This document shows, in pieces, positions 18,098-26,525 of a stretch of 48,840 nucleotides of DNA (position 1 is the stretch's first letter; each line of letters starts with the position of its first letter). The stretch is from the NCBI RefSeq assembly GCF_010211755.1, contig NZ_PDWR01000024.1, positions 10,001-58,840 of the forward strand, given 5' to 3'. Under the pieces are notes generated by a model. The model saw only the letters and a program-made list of their open reading frames with translations, did not search any database and was not told the DNA's origin. The DNA is from Pseudoxanthomonas sangjuensis. GTDB taxonomy: Bacteria; Pseudomonadota; Gammaproteobacteria; Xanthomonadales; Xanthomonadaceae. The position numbers and the translations under genes were made by a program.

Positions 18098-19977
18098 GCC
18101 AGCGGTTCGTCTGATAGATAGGTGTAACCGGTCAGTCCGGCCTCGAGCGAATCGGCGATCGCCTTCGCTTCGCCGTCTGCCAACTTCGCCTCGGCCACGC
18201 GCTGGGCGTACGCCGCACGCAAGTCGTCCAGCTTGTAACCGACGTAATCCAGCATCACGTCGGTGGTGTCGCCGCGACGCTGCTGGGAGAACGCGTAGCC
18301 GTCGCCTTCGACGTGGACCTCGACCGCGTCGGTGTCGCCGAACAGGTTGTGGATGTCGCCGAGGATCTCCTGGTAGGCGCCGACCAGGAAGAAACCGAGC
18401 CGGTAGCTTTCGCCCGGCTTCAACGGATGCAGCGGCAGCGAGGAATCGAGGCCCTCGTTCTCGACGTAGGTGTCGACCTGGCCGTCGGAATCGCAGGTCA
18501 CGTCGGCGAGGATGCCGCGCCGCGTCGGCGGCTCGTCGAGGCGCTCGATCGGCACGATCGGGAACACCTGGTCGATCGCCCACACGTCGGGGATCGATTC
18601 GAACACGCTGAAGTTGACGAAGTACTTGTCGACCAGGCGGTCGTTGAGTTCGTCCAGTACCGGGCGGTGGCTCTTCTCGTCGCCGGTCAGGCGCGCGCGC
18701 ACCGCGTGCGCGATCAGGTAGAACAGGTCGTCGAGGCGCGCGCGCTGGCGCAGGTTGATCTGGCCCAGCGCGTAGGCGCTGAGGCCCTCGGCGTGGAAAT
18801 GCTGCGCTTCCTGGAACAGCTCGACCGCCGGGCGCGAATCGATTTCGCCGGCGATCTCGCGCAGGTGGCGGATGACGGCCGGCTCGTCGTCGCTCGCCGG
18901 CGGCACGCGGCCTTCCGGCGCCTGTTCGACTTCGGAGACATTGGCGACCAGCACCGCGTGGTGCGCGGTCATGGCGCGGCCGCATTCGGTGACCACGCGC
19001 GGCTGCGGCAGGCCGTGCTGCTCGCAGGCCCCGGCCAGCGGCTGCACGATGTTGCCGGCGTACTGGTTCAGGCCGTAGTTGATGCTGCAATAGCTGCGCG
19101 CACGCGTGCCCTCGTAGTCGATGCCGAGGCCGCCGCCGACGTCGACGTGGCTGATCTTCGCGCCCAGCTTCGACAGCTCGACGAAATAGCGCGTCGCCTC
19201 GCGCATGCCGTTGGCGATGTCGCGCACGTTGCTGATCTGGCTGCCCATGTGGAAGTGCAGCAGGTTCAGCGCGTCCTGCAGGCCGTTCGCCCGCAGCTTC
19301 TCCCACAGGTCGAGCACCTGCCGCGGCGACAGCCCGAACTTGGCCTTGTCGCCGCCGCTGTTCTGCCACTTGCCGGCGCCGAGCGAGGCCAGGCGCATGC
19401 GCACGCCGAGGCCCGGCTTCACGCCGAGCGCCTTCGACTCCTCGATGACCAGGTCGAGCTCGGACGGCTTCTCGATGACGATGAAGGTCTGCAGGCCCAG
19501 CTTGCGCCCGATCAGCGCCAGGCGGATGTATTCGCGGTCCTTGTAGCCGTTGCAGACGATCAGCCCGGACGGCCTGCTCAAGGCAAGCACCGCCATCAGT
19601 TCCGGCTTGCTGCCGGCCTCCAGGCCGAAGCCATCGCCGGCGTGCGCAGCCAGCGTGCCGGCAACGCCGCGGTGCTGGTTGACCTTGATCGGATACACCG
19701 CGGTGTAGCCGCCGGCGTAGTCCCAGTCGGCCTGCGCCTGCGCGAACGCCGCCTGCAGCTTGCCCAGGCGCTCGCCGAGGATGTCGGGGAAGCGCACCAG
19801 CAGCGGCAACCGCGCGCCGTTGGCGCGCGCGGCGTCGACGACTTCGGGCAACGCGATCTTCGGCCCGCCGGCCTTCGGCGAGACCACGATGCGCCCGGCC
19901 GCGTCCACGTCGAAGTACCCGTCGGCCCAGTGCGGGATCGAGTAGGTCTTGCGGGCTTGGTCGACGGTCCAGGTCAT
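18094..19977 (-). CDS. speA: Biosynthetic arginine decarboxylase
   Basis: PLP enzyme converting arginine to agmatine, the first step of the agmatine route to putrescine. The 627-residue protein is of the fold-III (alanine-racemase-like) biosynthetic type. The PLP lysine is K98 in YPIKVNQHR. Other family landmarks are GLEAGSKPELMAVLAL, LHFHMGSQISN and DVGGGLGIDYEGTR. speE lies 2 kb away on the other strand, giving two polyamine genes in one neighbourhood. Confidence 0.95.
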   Translation of the reverse strand: MTWTVDQARKTYSIPHWADGYFDVDAAGRIVVSPKAGGPKIALPEVVDAARANGARLPLLVRFPDILGERLGKLQAAFAQAQADWDYAGGYTAVYPIKVNQHRGVAGTLAAHAGDGFGLEAGSKPELMAVLALSRPSGLIVCNGYKDREYIRLALIGRKLGLQTFIVIEKPSELDLVIEESKALGVKPGLGVRMRLASLGAGKWQNSGGDKAKFGLSPRQVLDLWEKLRANGLQDALNLLHFHMGSQISNVRDIANGMREATRYFVELSKLGAKISHVDVGGGLGIDYEGTRARSYCSINYGLNQYAGNIVQPLAGACEQHGLPQPRVVTECGRAMTAHHAVLVANVSEVEQAPEGRVPPASDDEPAVIRHLREIAGEIDSRPAVELFQEAQHFHAEGLSAYALGQINLRQRARLDDLFYLIAHAVRARLTGDEKSHRPVLDELNDRLVDKYFVNFSVFESIPDVWAIDQVFPIVPIERLDEPPTRRGILADVTCDSDGQVDTYVENEGLDSSLPLHPLKPGESYRLGFFLVGAYQEILGDIHNLFGDTDAVEVHVEGDGYAFSQQRRGDTTDVMLDYVGYKLDDLRAAYAQRVAEAKLADGEAKAIADSLEAGLTGYTYLSDEPLA

Positions 19978-20029
19978 CGGCGGTTCCGGGGCAGGCGCGA
20001 ACAGGCGCGCATTCTACCGGCCGCCGTGC

Positions 20030-21880
20030 CTACCTGCGGTAAACCGGCGCGCCGGCGGCCTTGCGCAGGCGGCGCTCGAGGCGGCGCCAACGGTTCTCGC
20101 CGACGAACACCATGAAGCTGCCGGGCAGCTCCAGCGCATCGACGATGGCCTGCAGCTTCTTCTGCTGGCTGGCGACCATGCCGCGCCAGTACACCAGCAT
20201 CACGAAGTGCGGCGGGCCGCTTGCGTCGCCCGGGATGCGCTTGCGCACCAGCCATGCGCTGCCGATGCCGCCGATGCGGGCCAGCGCCGCGCGCACCGCC
20301 TCGACGGCGGCGGCATCCAGCCCGTGCGCGGCGAACGCGTCATGCGCGGTCACTTCGTTGCGCGCCTGCTGCGACTGCAGCTGTTGCGCATTCAGCCGGC
20401 GCCAGCGCGCGGATACCCGGTCCTGCCCCGCACCGTCGCCGGTCTGGCGATAGAACCAGCCCAGGTGGTCGAGCGCGGTCGCCGTGCAGTCCGGATCGAG
20501 CGCCATCGCCCGCTCCATGTGCGCGACGCCGGTCGCATCGAGCTTGTCGATCAGCAGCGCACCGAGGCGGAAATGGACGAAAGCATCCTCCGGCGCGCGT
20601 TCCAGCGCCCCGCGGTACAACGCCAACGCGTCGGTTCCGGGGCGCAACGCCTCGCTCAGGCGCGCATGCTCGATGGTTTCTTCCGCGCTGCGTTCGGCCA
20701 TGCCCTCGAGTTGCGCCAGGCGCTCCTCGTCGCGCGCGTTCTGCTGGTAGTTCTGCTCCCAGGCCGCCTGCACGTTGTCGCGCCATTGCTCGCTGAAACG
20801 CTGCTCCAGTTCCGGTAGCAGCTCGCCGAGGAACTCCTCGGCGAAGCTGGGCCGCAACGGGCTCGCGTCCCCTGCGTCGACGCCGAGCGCGGCGAGCCGT
20901 TGCGACAGCGTGGGGTGGGTATCGTCGAAGTCCGGGGTCCGCGACAACGCCCGCTGCAGCCGCGCCGCGTCTTCCTCGCCGGGCTGCCGCAGGTGTTCGC
21001 CCATGTCCCGGTATAGCAGCGCCGGCGGCGCCGGCTGCGAACGGGTCGCGCGCTGCACGCCCGGCCAGAAGTCCTGGTCGAGCCGCGCCGAACCGATGTT
21101 GACCCGGACCAGCGCCTGCCCGGCGGCGCGGTTGCCGACCACGCGCGCGGCGGCGGCGTCGGCTTCGTACTCCTGCGCGCGCGCCAGCACGAAGCTGTAG
21201 GCGTTGAAGTACGGCGCATACCAGTCGAAGAACCCCACGAACAGCCTGTTGGCCCACGAACGCCGCGCCTGCAACGCGCCGAGCAGCCGGTACCAGCTGC
21301 TGCGCACGTGGTAGATCCAGCCGCCGAAGCGGCCATGGCCGCCGCCGAAATGGCCGAACTCGTGCGCGATCACCGAGGCGAACTGGTCGCAGTCGAGCAT
21401 CTGCATCAGCGGCAGGCCGAGCAGCAGGTAGTGGCGATGGCCGAACAGGCCCAGCGCGCGCGGCACGCTGGCCGCCGCCGCGTTCAGGTCGGCGTCGATA
21501 ATGATGCCGTCCAGCTTCGGCGCGCCGGTCGCCACGCGCAGCCGCTCCACTTCCGCGCGCAGCCGCGGCGCCTCGCCCGGTGCGAGGCGGTAGCCCTCCG
21601 GCGGCGCGAACTTGACCCACAGGCTGCGCAGCAGCATCCAGCCGAACGCGATCGGGATCCAGATCAGCTTCGCCAGCTTCAACAGCAATATCGGGCTGAC
21701 CGCCAGCAACAGCAGCACCAGCCCGATCGACAGGCCGAAGGCCAGCAGCACCGCGCCGCCCAGCACCAGGAAGCCGAGCGCGGCCAGCAACGCGACCTTG
21801 AGCCGGTACCGGCCCGGCGCACGCTCCGCTTCGCGTTCCAGCCGTTCGATCAGGCTGCGCCGCGCTTCCGTCGATTCCAT
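20030..21880 (-). CDS. M48-family zinc metallopeptidase with TPR-like C-terminus
   Basis: A 616-residue membrane protein. Two hydrophobic segments lie near residues 28-75. The M48 catalytic domain has the zinc motif HEFGH at 173-177, with a Gly/His run after it. The third ligand region is QEYEADAAAARV, with E239 the likely Glu. The C-terminal half has helical repeats resembling TPR (ALYRGALERAPEDAFVHFRLGALL). Related proteins in xanthomonads are annotated only as M48 peptidases; the substrate is unknown. The start at 21880 has AGGGGG 6 nt upstream, whereas an ATG at 21886 would abut that Shine-Dalgarno. Confidence 0.85.
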   Translation of the reverse strand: MESTEARRSLIERLEREAERAPGRYRLKVALLAALGFLVLGGAVLLAFGLSIGLVLLLLAVSPILLLKLAKLIWIPIAFGWMLLRSLWVKFAPPEGYRLAPGEAPRLRAEVERLRVATGAPKLDGIIIDADLNAAAASVPRALGLFGHRHYLLLGLPLMQMLDCDQFASVIAHEFGHFGGGHGRFGGWIYHVRSSWYRLLGALQARRSWANRLFVGFFDWYAPYFNAYSFVLARAQEYEADAAAARVVGNRAAGQALVRVNIGSARLDQDFWPGVQRATRSQPAPPALLYRDMGEHLRQPGEEDAARLQRALSRTPDFDDTHPTLSQRLAALGVDAGDASPLRPSFAEEFLGELLPELEQRFSEQWRDNVQAAWEQNYQQNARDEERLAQLEGMAERSAEETIEHARLSEALRPGTDALALYRGALERAPEDAFVHFRLGALLIDKLDATGVAHMERAMALDPDCTATALDHLGWFYRQTGDGAGQDRVSARWRRLNAQQLQSQQARNEVTAHDAFAAHGLDAAAVEAVRAALARIGGIGSAWLVRKRIPGDASGPPHFVMLVYWRGMVASQQKKLQAIVDALELPGSFMVFVGENRWRRLERRLRKAAGAPVYRR

Positions 21881-21945
21881 CGTCATCCCCCTACGACCGT
21901 CCGCGAATCCTAGCCGCACCGGCGCACGCCGCGGAAGCGCTCCGC

Positions 21946-21951
21946 TACAAT
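21946..21951 (+). promoter_or_regulatory. Candidate -10 element for speE
   Basis: TACAAT in CGCTACAATTCGCG, 65 bp before the speE ATG, in the divergent gap with the M48 gene. No clear -35 is seen. Confidence 0.45.
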
Positions 21952-22016
21952 TCGCGCCCTCCGTCCCGTTTTCGCCCGGCGCCGCGCCGCCGCGGCACCC
22001 CCACCAAGGAATCGCC

Positions 22017-22871
22017 ATGACCGCCAAGGACAACTGGTACATCGAGCACTTCGAGCCGACCGGCTCGGCCATCGGCTACCGCGTCAGCGCCAAGCTGGAC
22101 GAGGTGCAATCGCCGTTCCAGAAGATCGAGATCTACCAGACGACCGACTGGGGCAAGCTGATGCTGATCGACGGCGCGGTGATGCTGACCACGCGCGACA
22201 ACTTCTTCTACCACGAGATGATCGCGCACCCGGCGCTGTTCACCCACCCGGACCCGCAGCGCGTGGTGATCATCGGCGGCGGCGATTGCGGCACGCTGCG
22301 CGAGGTGCTGAAGCACAAGGGCGTGCGCAGCGCCACCCAGTGCGACATCGACGAGCAGGTCACGCGCATGTCGGAGAAATACTTCCCCGAACTGTGCGAG
22401 TCGAACGGCGACCCGCGCGCCGAGCTGCTGTTCGACGACGGCGTCGCGTACATGAAGAACTGCCCGGCCGGCAGCGTCGACGTGGTCATCGTCGATTCCA
22501 CCGACCCGGTCGGCCCGGCCGAGGGCCTGTTCAACAAGGCCTTCTACGAAAGCTGCTTCCGCGCGCTGAAGGACGACGGCATCCTGGTGCAGCAGTCGGA
22601 ATCGCCGCTGGCGCTGCTGGAGCTGATCAACGAGATGCGCGGCGAGATGCGCAAGGCCGGTTTCAGCACGTTCAAGACCCTGCCTTTCCCGCAGCCGTGC
22701 TATCCGACCGGCTGGTGGAGCGTGACCCTGGCGCGCAAGGGCCAGGGCTTCGACTTCCGCGAAGCCGACGCCGCCGGCAAGGGCTTCGACACCGGCTACT
22801 ACAGCGCGCACCTGCATACCGGCGTGCTGGTCGCCCCGCCTTTCGTCGCCAGGGCGCTCGGCGAGGCCTGA
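22017..22871 (+). CDS. speE: Spermidine synthase
   Basis: Transfers an aminopropyl group from decarboxylated S-adenosylmethionine to putrescine. The 284-residue protein has the N-terminal YQTTDWGKLMLIDGAVM strand, the nucleotide-binding IIGGGDCGTLREVLKH, and the catalytic segment VIVDSTDPVGPAEGLF with its essential Asp. A substrate gate-like QQSESP follows. AAGGA lies 6 nt before the ATG. It works downstream of speA in the same pathway. Confidence 0.96.
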   Translation: MTAKDNWYIEHFEPTGSAIGYRVSAKLDEVQSPFQKIEIYQTTDWGKLMLIDGAVMLTTRDNFFYHEMIAHPALFTHPDPQRVVIIGGGDCGTLREVLKHKGVRSATQCDIDEQVTRMSEKYFPELCESNGDPRAELLFDDGVAYMKNCPAGSVDVVIVDSTDPVGPAEGLFNKAFYESCFRALKDDGILVQQSESPLALLELINEMRGEMRKAGFSTFKTLPFPQPCYPTGWWSVTLARKGQGFDFREADAAGKGFDTGYYSAHLHTGVLVAPPFVARALGEA

Positions 22872-22950
22872 TTCCGGCGTCTTGCGGCGCGGAGCCAACC
22901 CGGTTCCGACCCGATTCCGACAAACGGTTAACACCGTTCATCTCTCATTT

Positions 22951-23007
22951 GGGGCGCCACGCGCGCCCCATTCCATTGATTCCAAAGGGAATTCTTCCGG
23001 GAATTCC
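22951..23007. repeat. Two hairpin-forming inverted repeats after speE
   Basis: The 291-bp gap 22872-23162 holds no gene but several dyads. GGGGCGC (22951-22957)/GCGCCCC (22963-22969) has a 5-nt loop. GGAATTC (22988-22994)/GAATTCC (23001-23007) has a 6-nt loop. Neither has a T-tract after it. They may act as speE 3'-end stems or belong to an unannotated RNA. Confidence 0.5.
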
Positions 23008-23082
23008 GATTGTCCGCGGCGGCAGGACAGTGTTTCCCTGCACGTTGGCAGGCTTTCGTGTCCGCAAAATGTCAGAATCTCG

Positions 23083-23120
23083 TTAACATTAATTGCTCAA
23101 CTACACAGTACTGCAATTAA
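23083..23120 (+). promoter_or_regulatory. Candidate promoter overlapped by an 8-bp inverted repeat
   Basis: TTAACA (23083-23088) is a 5/6 match to the -35 consensus, with a weak AGTACT at 23107-23112 after an 18-bp spacer. TTAATTGC (23089-23096) and GCAATTAA (23113-23120) are perfect inverted repeats. One follows the -35 directly and the other the -10, as in a repressor operator. It lies 43 bp before the kinase-like gene. Confidence 0.5.
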
Positions 23121-23162
23121 CGCGACCGCCATCACCCGGCGAGCGACGACTCTGGCAAGACA

Positions 23163-23828
23163 ATGGACGTTCCCAACCTACCCCTGCACCGCCGTTCCGA
23201 CCTGCCTGCCGGCGCCCGCCTGCTCAAGCGCGGCGAGCGCGTGCTCGAGCCCGACGTCTACGTCGCCGACAAGGGCGGCCGCCCGGTGGTGGTCAAGGAC
23301 TACCGCCGCTATCGCGGCACCCCGCTGTCGCTGGCCGCGCGCCTGCTGGTGCGGCACGAGGCCGGCATCCTGCGCCGCCTCAGCGGCTGGCGCCACGCGC
23401 CGGCGCTGGTCGGCATGGGTGCGCTGGCGCTGGGCATGGAATTCATCCCCGGCGAGACCCTCAGCGAGAGCGCCGGCCAGGTCGGCCGCGAAGTGTTCGA
23501 CCAGTTGCAGGCCGCGCTGCGCAAGCTGCATTCGGAAGGCATCACCCACAACGACCTGCACGGCACCAACGTGGTGGTCAGCGCCGGCGTGCCGGTGCTG
23601 ATCGATTTCACCTCGGCCTGGCGCACGCCCGCCTGGTTGCGCCACAGCTTCCTGTCCAAGCAGCTGCGCCGCAGCGACTGGAAGAACCTGCTGAAGCTGC
23701 GCCAGCGCGTCGCCGGCATCGCGCCGACGCCGGAACAGATCGCGCGCGTCGCCGAACCGCGCTGGGTGCGCGGCATCCGCAACGGCTGGAAGCGCGCCTA
23801 CCGCGGTTCGAAGACGATCCGCGCCTGA
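23163..23828 (+). CDS. Small RIO/LPS-kinase-like protein
   Basis: A 221-residue protein-kinase-fold protein. It has a lysine-containing strand (GGRPVVVKDYRRYRG), an acidic helix region (HEAGILRRLSGW), the catalytic-loop-like HNDLHGTNVVV and a metal-binding VLIDF. This layout is that of bacterial Kdo/lipopolysaccharide kinases and RIO-like kinases, without the longer C-lobe. The C-terminus is strongly basic. The substrate is unknown; LPS core or lipid A modification is a guess from the family. It stands alone between gaps of 291 and 183 bp. Confidence 0.78.
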   Translation: MDVPNLPLHRRSDLPAGARLLKRGERVLEPDVYVADKGGRPVVVKDYRRYRGTPLSLAARLLVRHEAGILRRLSGWRHAPALVGMGALALGMEFIPGETLSESAGQVGREVFDQLQAALRKLHSEGITHNDLHGTNVVVSAGVPVLIDFTSAWRTPAWLRHSFLSKQLRRSDWKNLLKLRQRVAGIAPTPEQIARVAEPRWVRGIRNGWKRAYRGSKTIRA

Positions 23829-23967
23829 CCCCGCCCGGCCGGTCGGCCCCGGCCCGCCCCTTGCCTTCGACGCCGGATGGCGCAGCCAATCCGGGGGGGG
23901 CGTTCGACCCCGGCTCGCGGGGTCCGCGGCGCCGCGCGCAGTTGAACGACGGGTTACGCGCCGCATC

Positions 23968-23989
23968 GCCACCGCTTGTTGCCGGTGGC
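23968..23989. repeat. 7-bp inverted repeat before DUF1615 gene
   Basis: GCCACCG (23968-23974) and CGGTGGC (23983-23989) can pair in the leader just before the DUF1615 gene. The rest of the 183-bp gap shows nothing recognisable. Confidence 0.35.
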
Positions 23990-24011
23990 GCGGCACGGGT
24001 ATTGATATGGC

Positions 24012-25118
24012 ATGGCCGACCATCCCGCCTCGCCCTTCCGCCCTTTCCGCTCCTCCGCCTTCCTCGCCGCCGCGCTGCTCGCCGCCTGCGCGACGCAACC
24101 GCGCGCACCGGAGCGCACGCCCGATCAGGCGAAGGCGGAAATCCTGCGCAAGCTGCCGGCCGGTGTCGCCGACCGCAGGGGCTGGGCGAACGACGTCTAC
24201 GTGGCCCTGAGTTCGCAGGACCTCGCGGCCAGCAGCGAGAACATCTGCGCGGTGCTGGCGGTGACCGAACAGGAATCGACCTTCCAGGCCAATCCGCCGG
24301 TGCCGAACCTGGGCAAGGTCTCGCGCGAGGAAATCCGCCGCCGCGCCGCCGCGCACCACATCCCCGGCTTCGCCGTCGACGCGGCGCTGCTGCTGAAGTC
24401 GCCGAACGGGAAGCGCTACGGCGAGCGCATCGACGCGGTGCGCACCGAGAAGGAACTCAGCGGGATCTTCGAGGACTTCCTCGGCAGCGTGCCGCTGGGC
24501 CAGCGCCTGTTCGGCGGGCTGAACCCGGTGCGTACCGGCGGGCCGATGCAGGTCGGCATCGCTTTCGCCGAAGCGCGCGCGGACCGCTATCCGTATCCGG
24601 TCGACGGCTCGATCCGCCACGAGGTGTTCACCCGCCGCGGCGGCCTGTATTTCGGCACGATGCACCTGCTCGGCTACCCGGCGAACTATCCGTCGCCGCT
24701 GTACCGCTTCGCCGACTTCAACGCCGGCTGGTACGCCAGCCGCAACGCGGCCTTCCAGGCGGCGGTGAGCCGCGCCACCGGCATCGGGCTGGCACTCGAC
24801 GGCGACCTGCTGGTGCCCGGCGCCGACCTCGGACACCCCGGCGCGACCGAACGCGCGGTGCGTGCGCTCGGCGGGCGCCTGGGCATGGATGCGCGCGCGA
24901 TCCGCCGCGCGCTGGAGAAAGCCGATGCGCCGGCGTTCGAGGAAACCGGCCTGTACCGGCAGATGTTCGAACTGGCCGAGCGCGCCGCCGGCAAGCCGCT
25001 GCCGCGCGCGGTGCTGCCGGGCATCAAGCTGGAAAGCCCGAAGATCACCCGCAACCTGACCACCGCGTGGTTCGCCAATCGCGTCGACACGCGCTGGCAA
25101 CGCTGCATGCGGCGCTGA
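24012..25118 (+). CDS. DUF1615 lipoprotein
   Basis: A 368-residue predicted lipoprotein. A hydrophobic N-segment ends in the lipobox LLAAC. The mature sequence matches the DUF1615 pattern: ILRKLPAGVADRRGWANDVYVAL, SENICAVLAVTEQESTFQANPPVPNLGK, RTEKELSGIFEDF and GGPMQVGIAFAEA. The VTEQES segment recalls the catalytic Glu helix of lysozyme-fold transglycosylases, but that is only a resemblance. The family has no settled function. There is no strong Shine-Dalgarno. Confidence 0.85.
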   Translation: MADHPASPFRPFRSSAFLAAALLAACATQPRAPERTPDQAKAEILRKLPAGVADRRGWANDVYVALSSQDLAASSENICAVLAVTEQESTFQANPPVPNLGKVSREEIRRRAAAHHIPGFAVDAALLLKSPNGKRYGERIDAVRTEKELSGIFEDFLGSVPLGQRLFGGLNPVRTGGPMQVGIAFAEARADRYPYPVDGSIRHEVFTRRGGLYFGTMHLLGYPANYPSPLYRFADFNAGWYASRNAAFQAAVSRATGIGLALDGDLLVPGADLGHPGATERAVRALGGRLGMDARAIRRALEKADAPAFEETGLYRQMFELAERAAGKPLPRAVLPGIKLESPKITRNLTTAWFANRVDTRWQRCMRR

Positions 25119-25135
25119 CGCCGCGCGATCCGGCA

Positions 25136-26266
25136 TCAAGGCGCTGGCGGACGCCGGCCGCTGTTCACCCAGGCCGCGAGCGTATCGAAAGCCCGGCCCA
25201 CGGCTTCGGGGGCGAACGCGCAATGGCCTTCGCCCACCGACGGCAGCACCAGGATGTGCGCGCTGTTGCCGGCCGCGGCCGCCAGCGCGGCGTAGCGCGA
25301 CGAAATCAACGGCGTCGCCAGCGGATCGATGCGATTCGACAGCATCACCACCGGCTTGCGCGTGGTGCCGGCCAGGGGCGCGTTGTCGCGGACATAGGCC
25401 AGCGCCGCCGGATCGCCGGTGTAGCGGCGCACGCCGGCGTTGAAGGCGGCATCGTCGCCGAAGCCCGCGTAGCGGGTGTCGTGGTTGTCCACCGGCGATC
25501 CGCCTGCGCGTTGCATCATTTCGCGCAGGATCAGGTAGCGGAACATCAACGCGCCGGCCAGATCCGGACGCGGAATCCGGAAGCGCCGCGCCAGCGCGTC
25601 GGCATGGGCTTCGTTGCCGCGCAACGCCATTTCCAGCGCGGCGGTGTCCTGCTGCGCTGGCGAAGCGGGATCGGCCAGGCCGCCCGGCGCCAGTCCCAGC
25701 GCGCCGGGATAGAAATAGTCGAACGCGATCAGCGGCGCGATCACGCCGTCGGCGAACAATTCCGCGGCCGGCATGTTGGCGCCGCACAGGTCCAGCGCGC
25801 CGTCGTAGGCATCGGGATGGCGTTCCAGCGTCGCCAGCACCAGATGCCCGCCCATCGAGTGGCCGATCATCAGGGTGTGGCGCGGCTGGCCGTACAGCGC
25901 GACCACGTGTCGGCGCAGGCGTTCGTTGTCGACCAGCGCCTCGGCCACGGCCCAGCCCTGGCTGGAATAGCCGCTCTGCGCCACCGCGTAACCTTTGGCC
26001 AGCAGGCGGCCGGTGAAATCGTTCGGCCCGATCTCTTCGGGCGGCGGATCGCCCTTCGCATCGTAGCCGTGCAGGTACATGATCAGGTCGCCGTTCCAGG
26101 CTTCCGGAATCTCGATGCGGTACGCCGCGCCTTCAAGCCTGCCGGTGACCGCGCCCGGCGTTGCGACACGCGCCGGCGGCGCCGCCGCCGGATGCGACGC
26201 GCAGGCGGCCAGGGCGATGGCGAGCAGCATACCGAACGAGAATTCGCGCAACGGATATCGGCGCAT
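25136..26266 (-). CDS. Lipoprotein alpha/beta-hydrolase
   Basis: A 376-residue predicted lipoprotein with lipobox ALAAC (Cys at 22). The alpha/beta-hydrolase fold shows DLIMYLHGYDAKG, the nucleophile elbow IGHSMGGHLVLATLE, a likely acid in SNRIDPLATP and His in GEGHCAFAPE. Related proteins are annotated only as alpha/beta hydrolases; the substrate is unknown. GAGG lies 9 nt before the ATG. It is convergent with the DUF1615 gene, with 17 bp between stops. Confidence 0.82.
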   Translation of the reverse strand: MRRYPLREFSFGMLLAIALAACASHPAAAPPARVATPGAVTGRLEGAAYRIEIPEAWNGDLIMYLHGYDAKGDPPPEEIGPNDFTGRLLAKGYAVAQSGYSSQGWAVAEALVDNERLRRHVVALYGQPRHTLMIGHSMGGHLVLATLERHPDAYDGALDLCGANMPAAELFADGVIAPLIAFDYFYPGALGLAPGGLADPASPAQQDTAALEMALRGNEAHADALARRFRIPRPDLAGALMFRYLILREMMQRAGGSPVDNHDTRYAGFGDDAAFNAGVRRYTGDPAALAYVRDNAPLAGTTRKPVVMLSNRIDPLATPLISSRYAALAAAAGNSAHILVLPSVGEGHCAFAPEAVGRAFDTLAAWVNSGRRPPAP

Positions 26267-26385
26267 CGGAATGGACCTCGCGATCTGAAAAGTCCGCGCA
26301 GCATGCCCGGACAGGCGCGGCCAAGGAAGTCCGGACCACGCGCCCCGTTCGCAGACCGCGCAGTGGCGGCGTCGCCTGCCCGCCG

Positions 26386-26496
26386 ATGGCGCCGCACTGC
26401 CGGGACCCGCGCGGCAAGGAGCGGTTCGACCCGAACGACGCGCAGCCGCGCCGACAGGCGCCGGCCGGCACCGACATGGCGGCCTGGCACTACTGA
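26386..26496 (+). CDS. Possible 36-residue small protein
   Basis: The 259-bp gap 26267-26525 has a short frame from an ATG at 26386 whose codons almost all end in G or C, as in real genes here. It encodes a hydrophilic peptide (DPRGKERFDPNDAQPRRQAP, ending in TDMAAWHY). There is no Shine-Dalgarno and overlapping frames are also open, so this could be chance in GC-rich DNA or a remnant. Nothing else is seen in the gap except the downstream promoter. Confidence 0.25.
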   Translation: MAPHCRDPRGKERFDPNDAQPRRQAPAGTDMAAWHY

Positions 26497-26510
26497 GCGC
26501 GGCAACGCGT

Positions 26511-26519
26511 TGCTAGACT
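26511..26519 (+). promoter_or_regulatory. Extended -10 promoter of the serine hydrolase gene
   Basis: TGCTAGACT is an extended -10 (TGn plus TAGACT, 26514-26519). Transcription would start about 7 nt on, at the ATG at 26526 itself, so the transcript may be leaderless. There is no Shine-Dalgarno at a usable distance. Confidence 0.5.
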
Positions 26520-26525
26520 CGGGGC

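Noticed and set aside
22951-22969. Intrinsic terminator for speE
   Set aside because: The stem is good, but it is followed by ATTCC rather than a T-tract.
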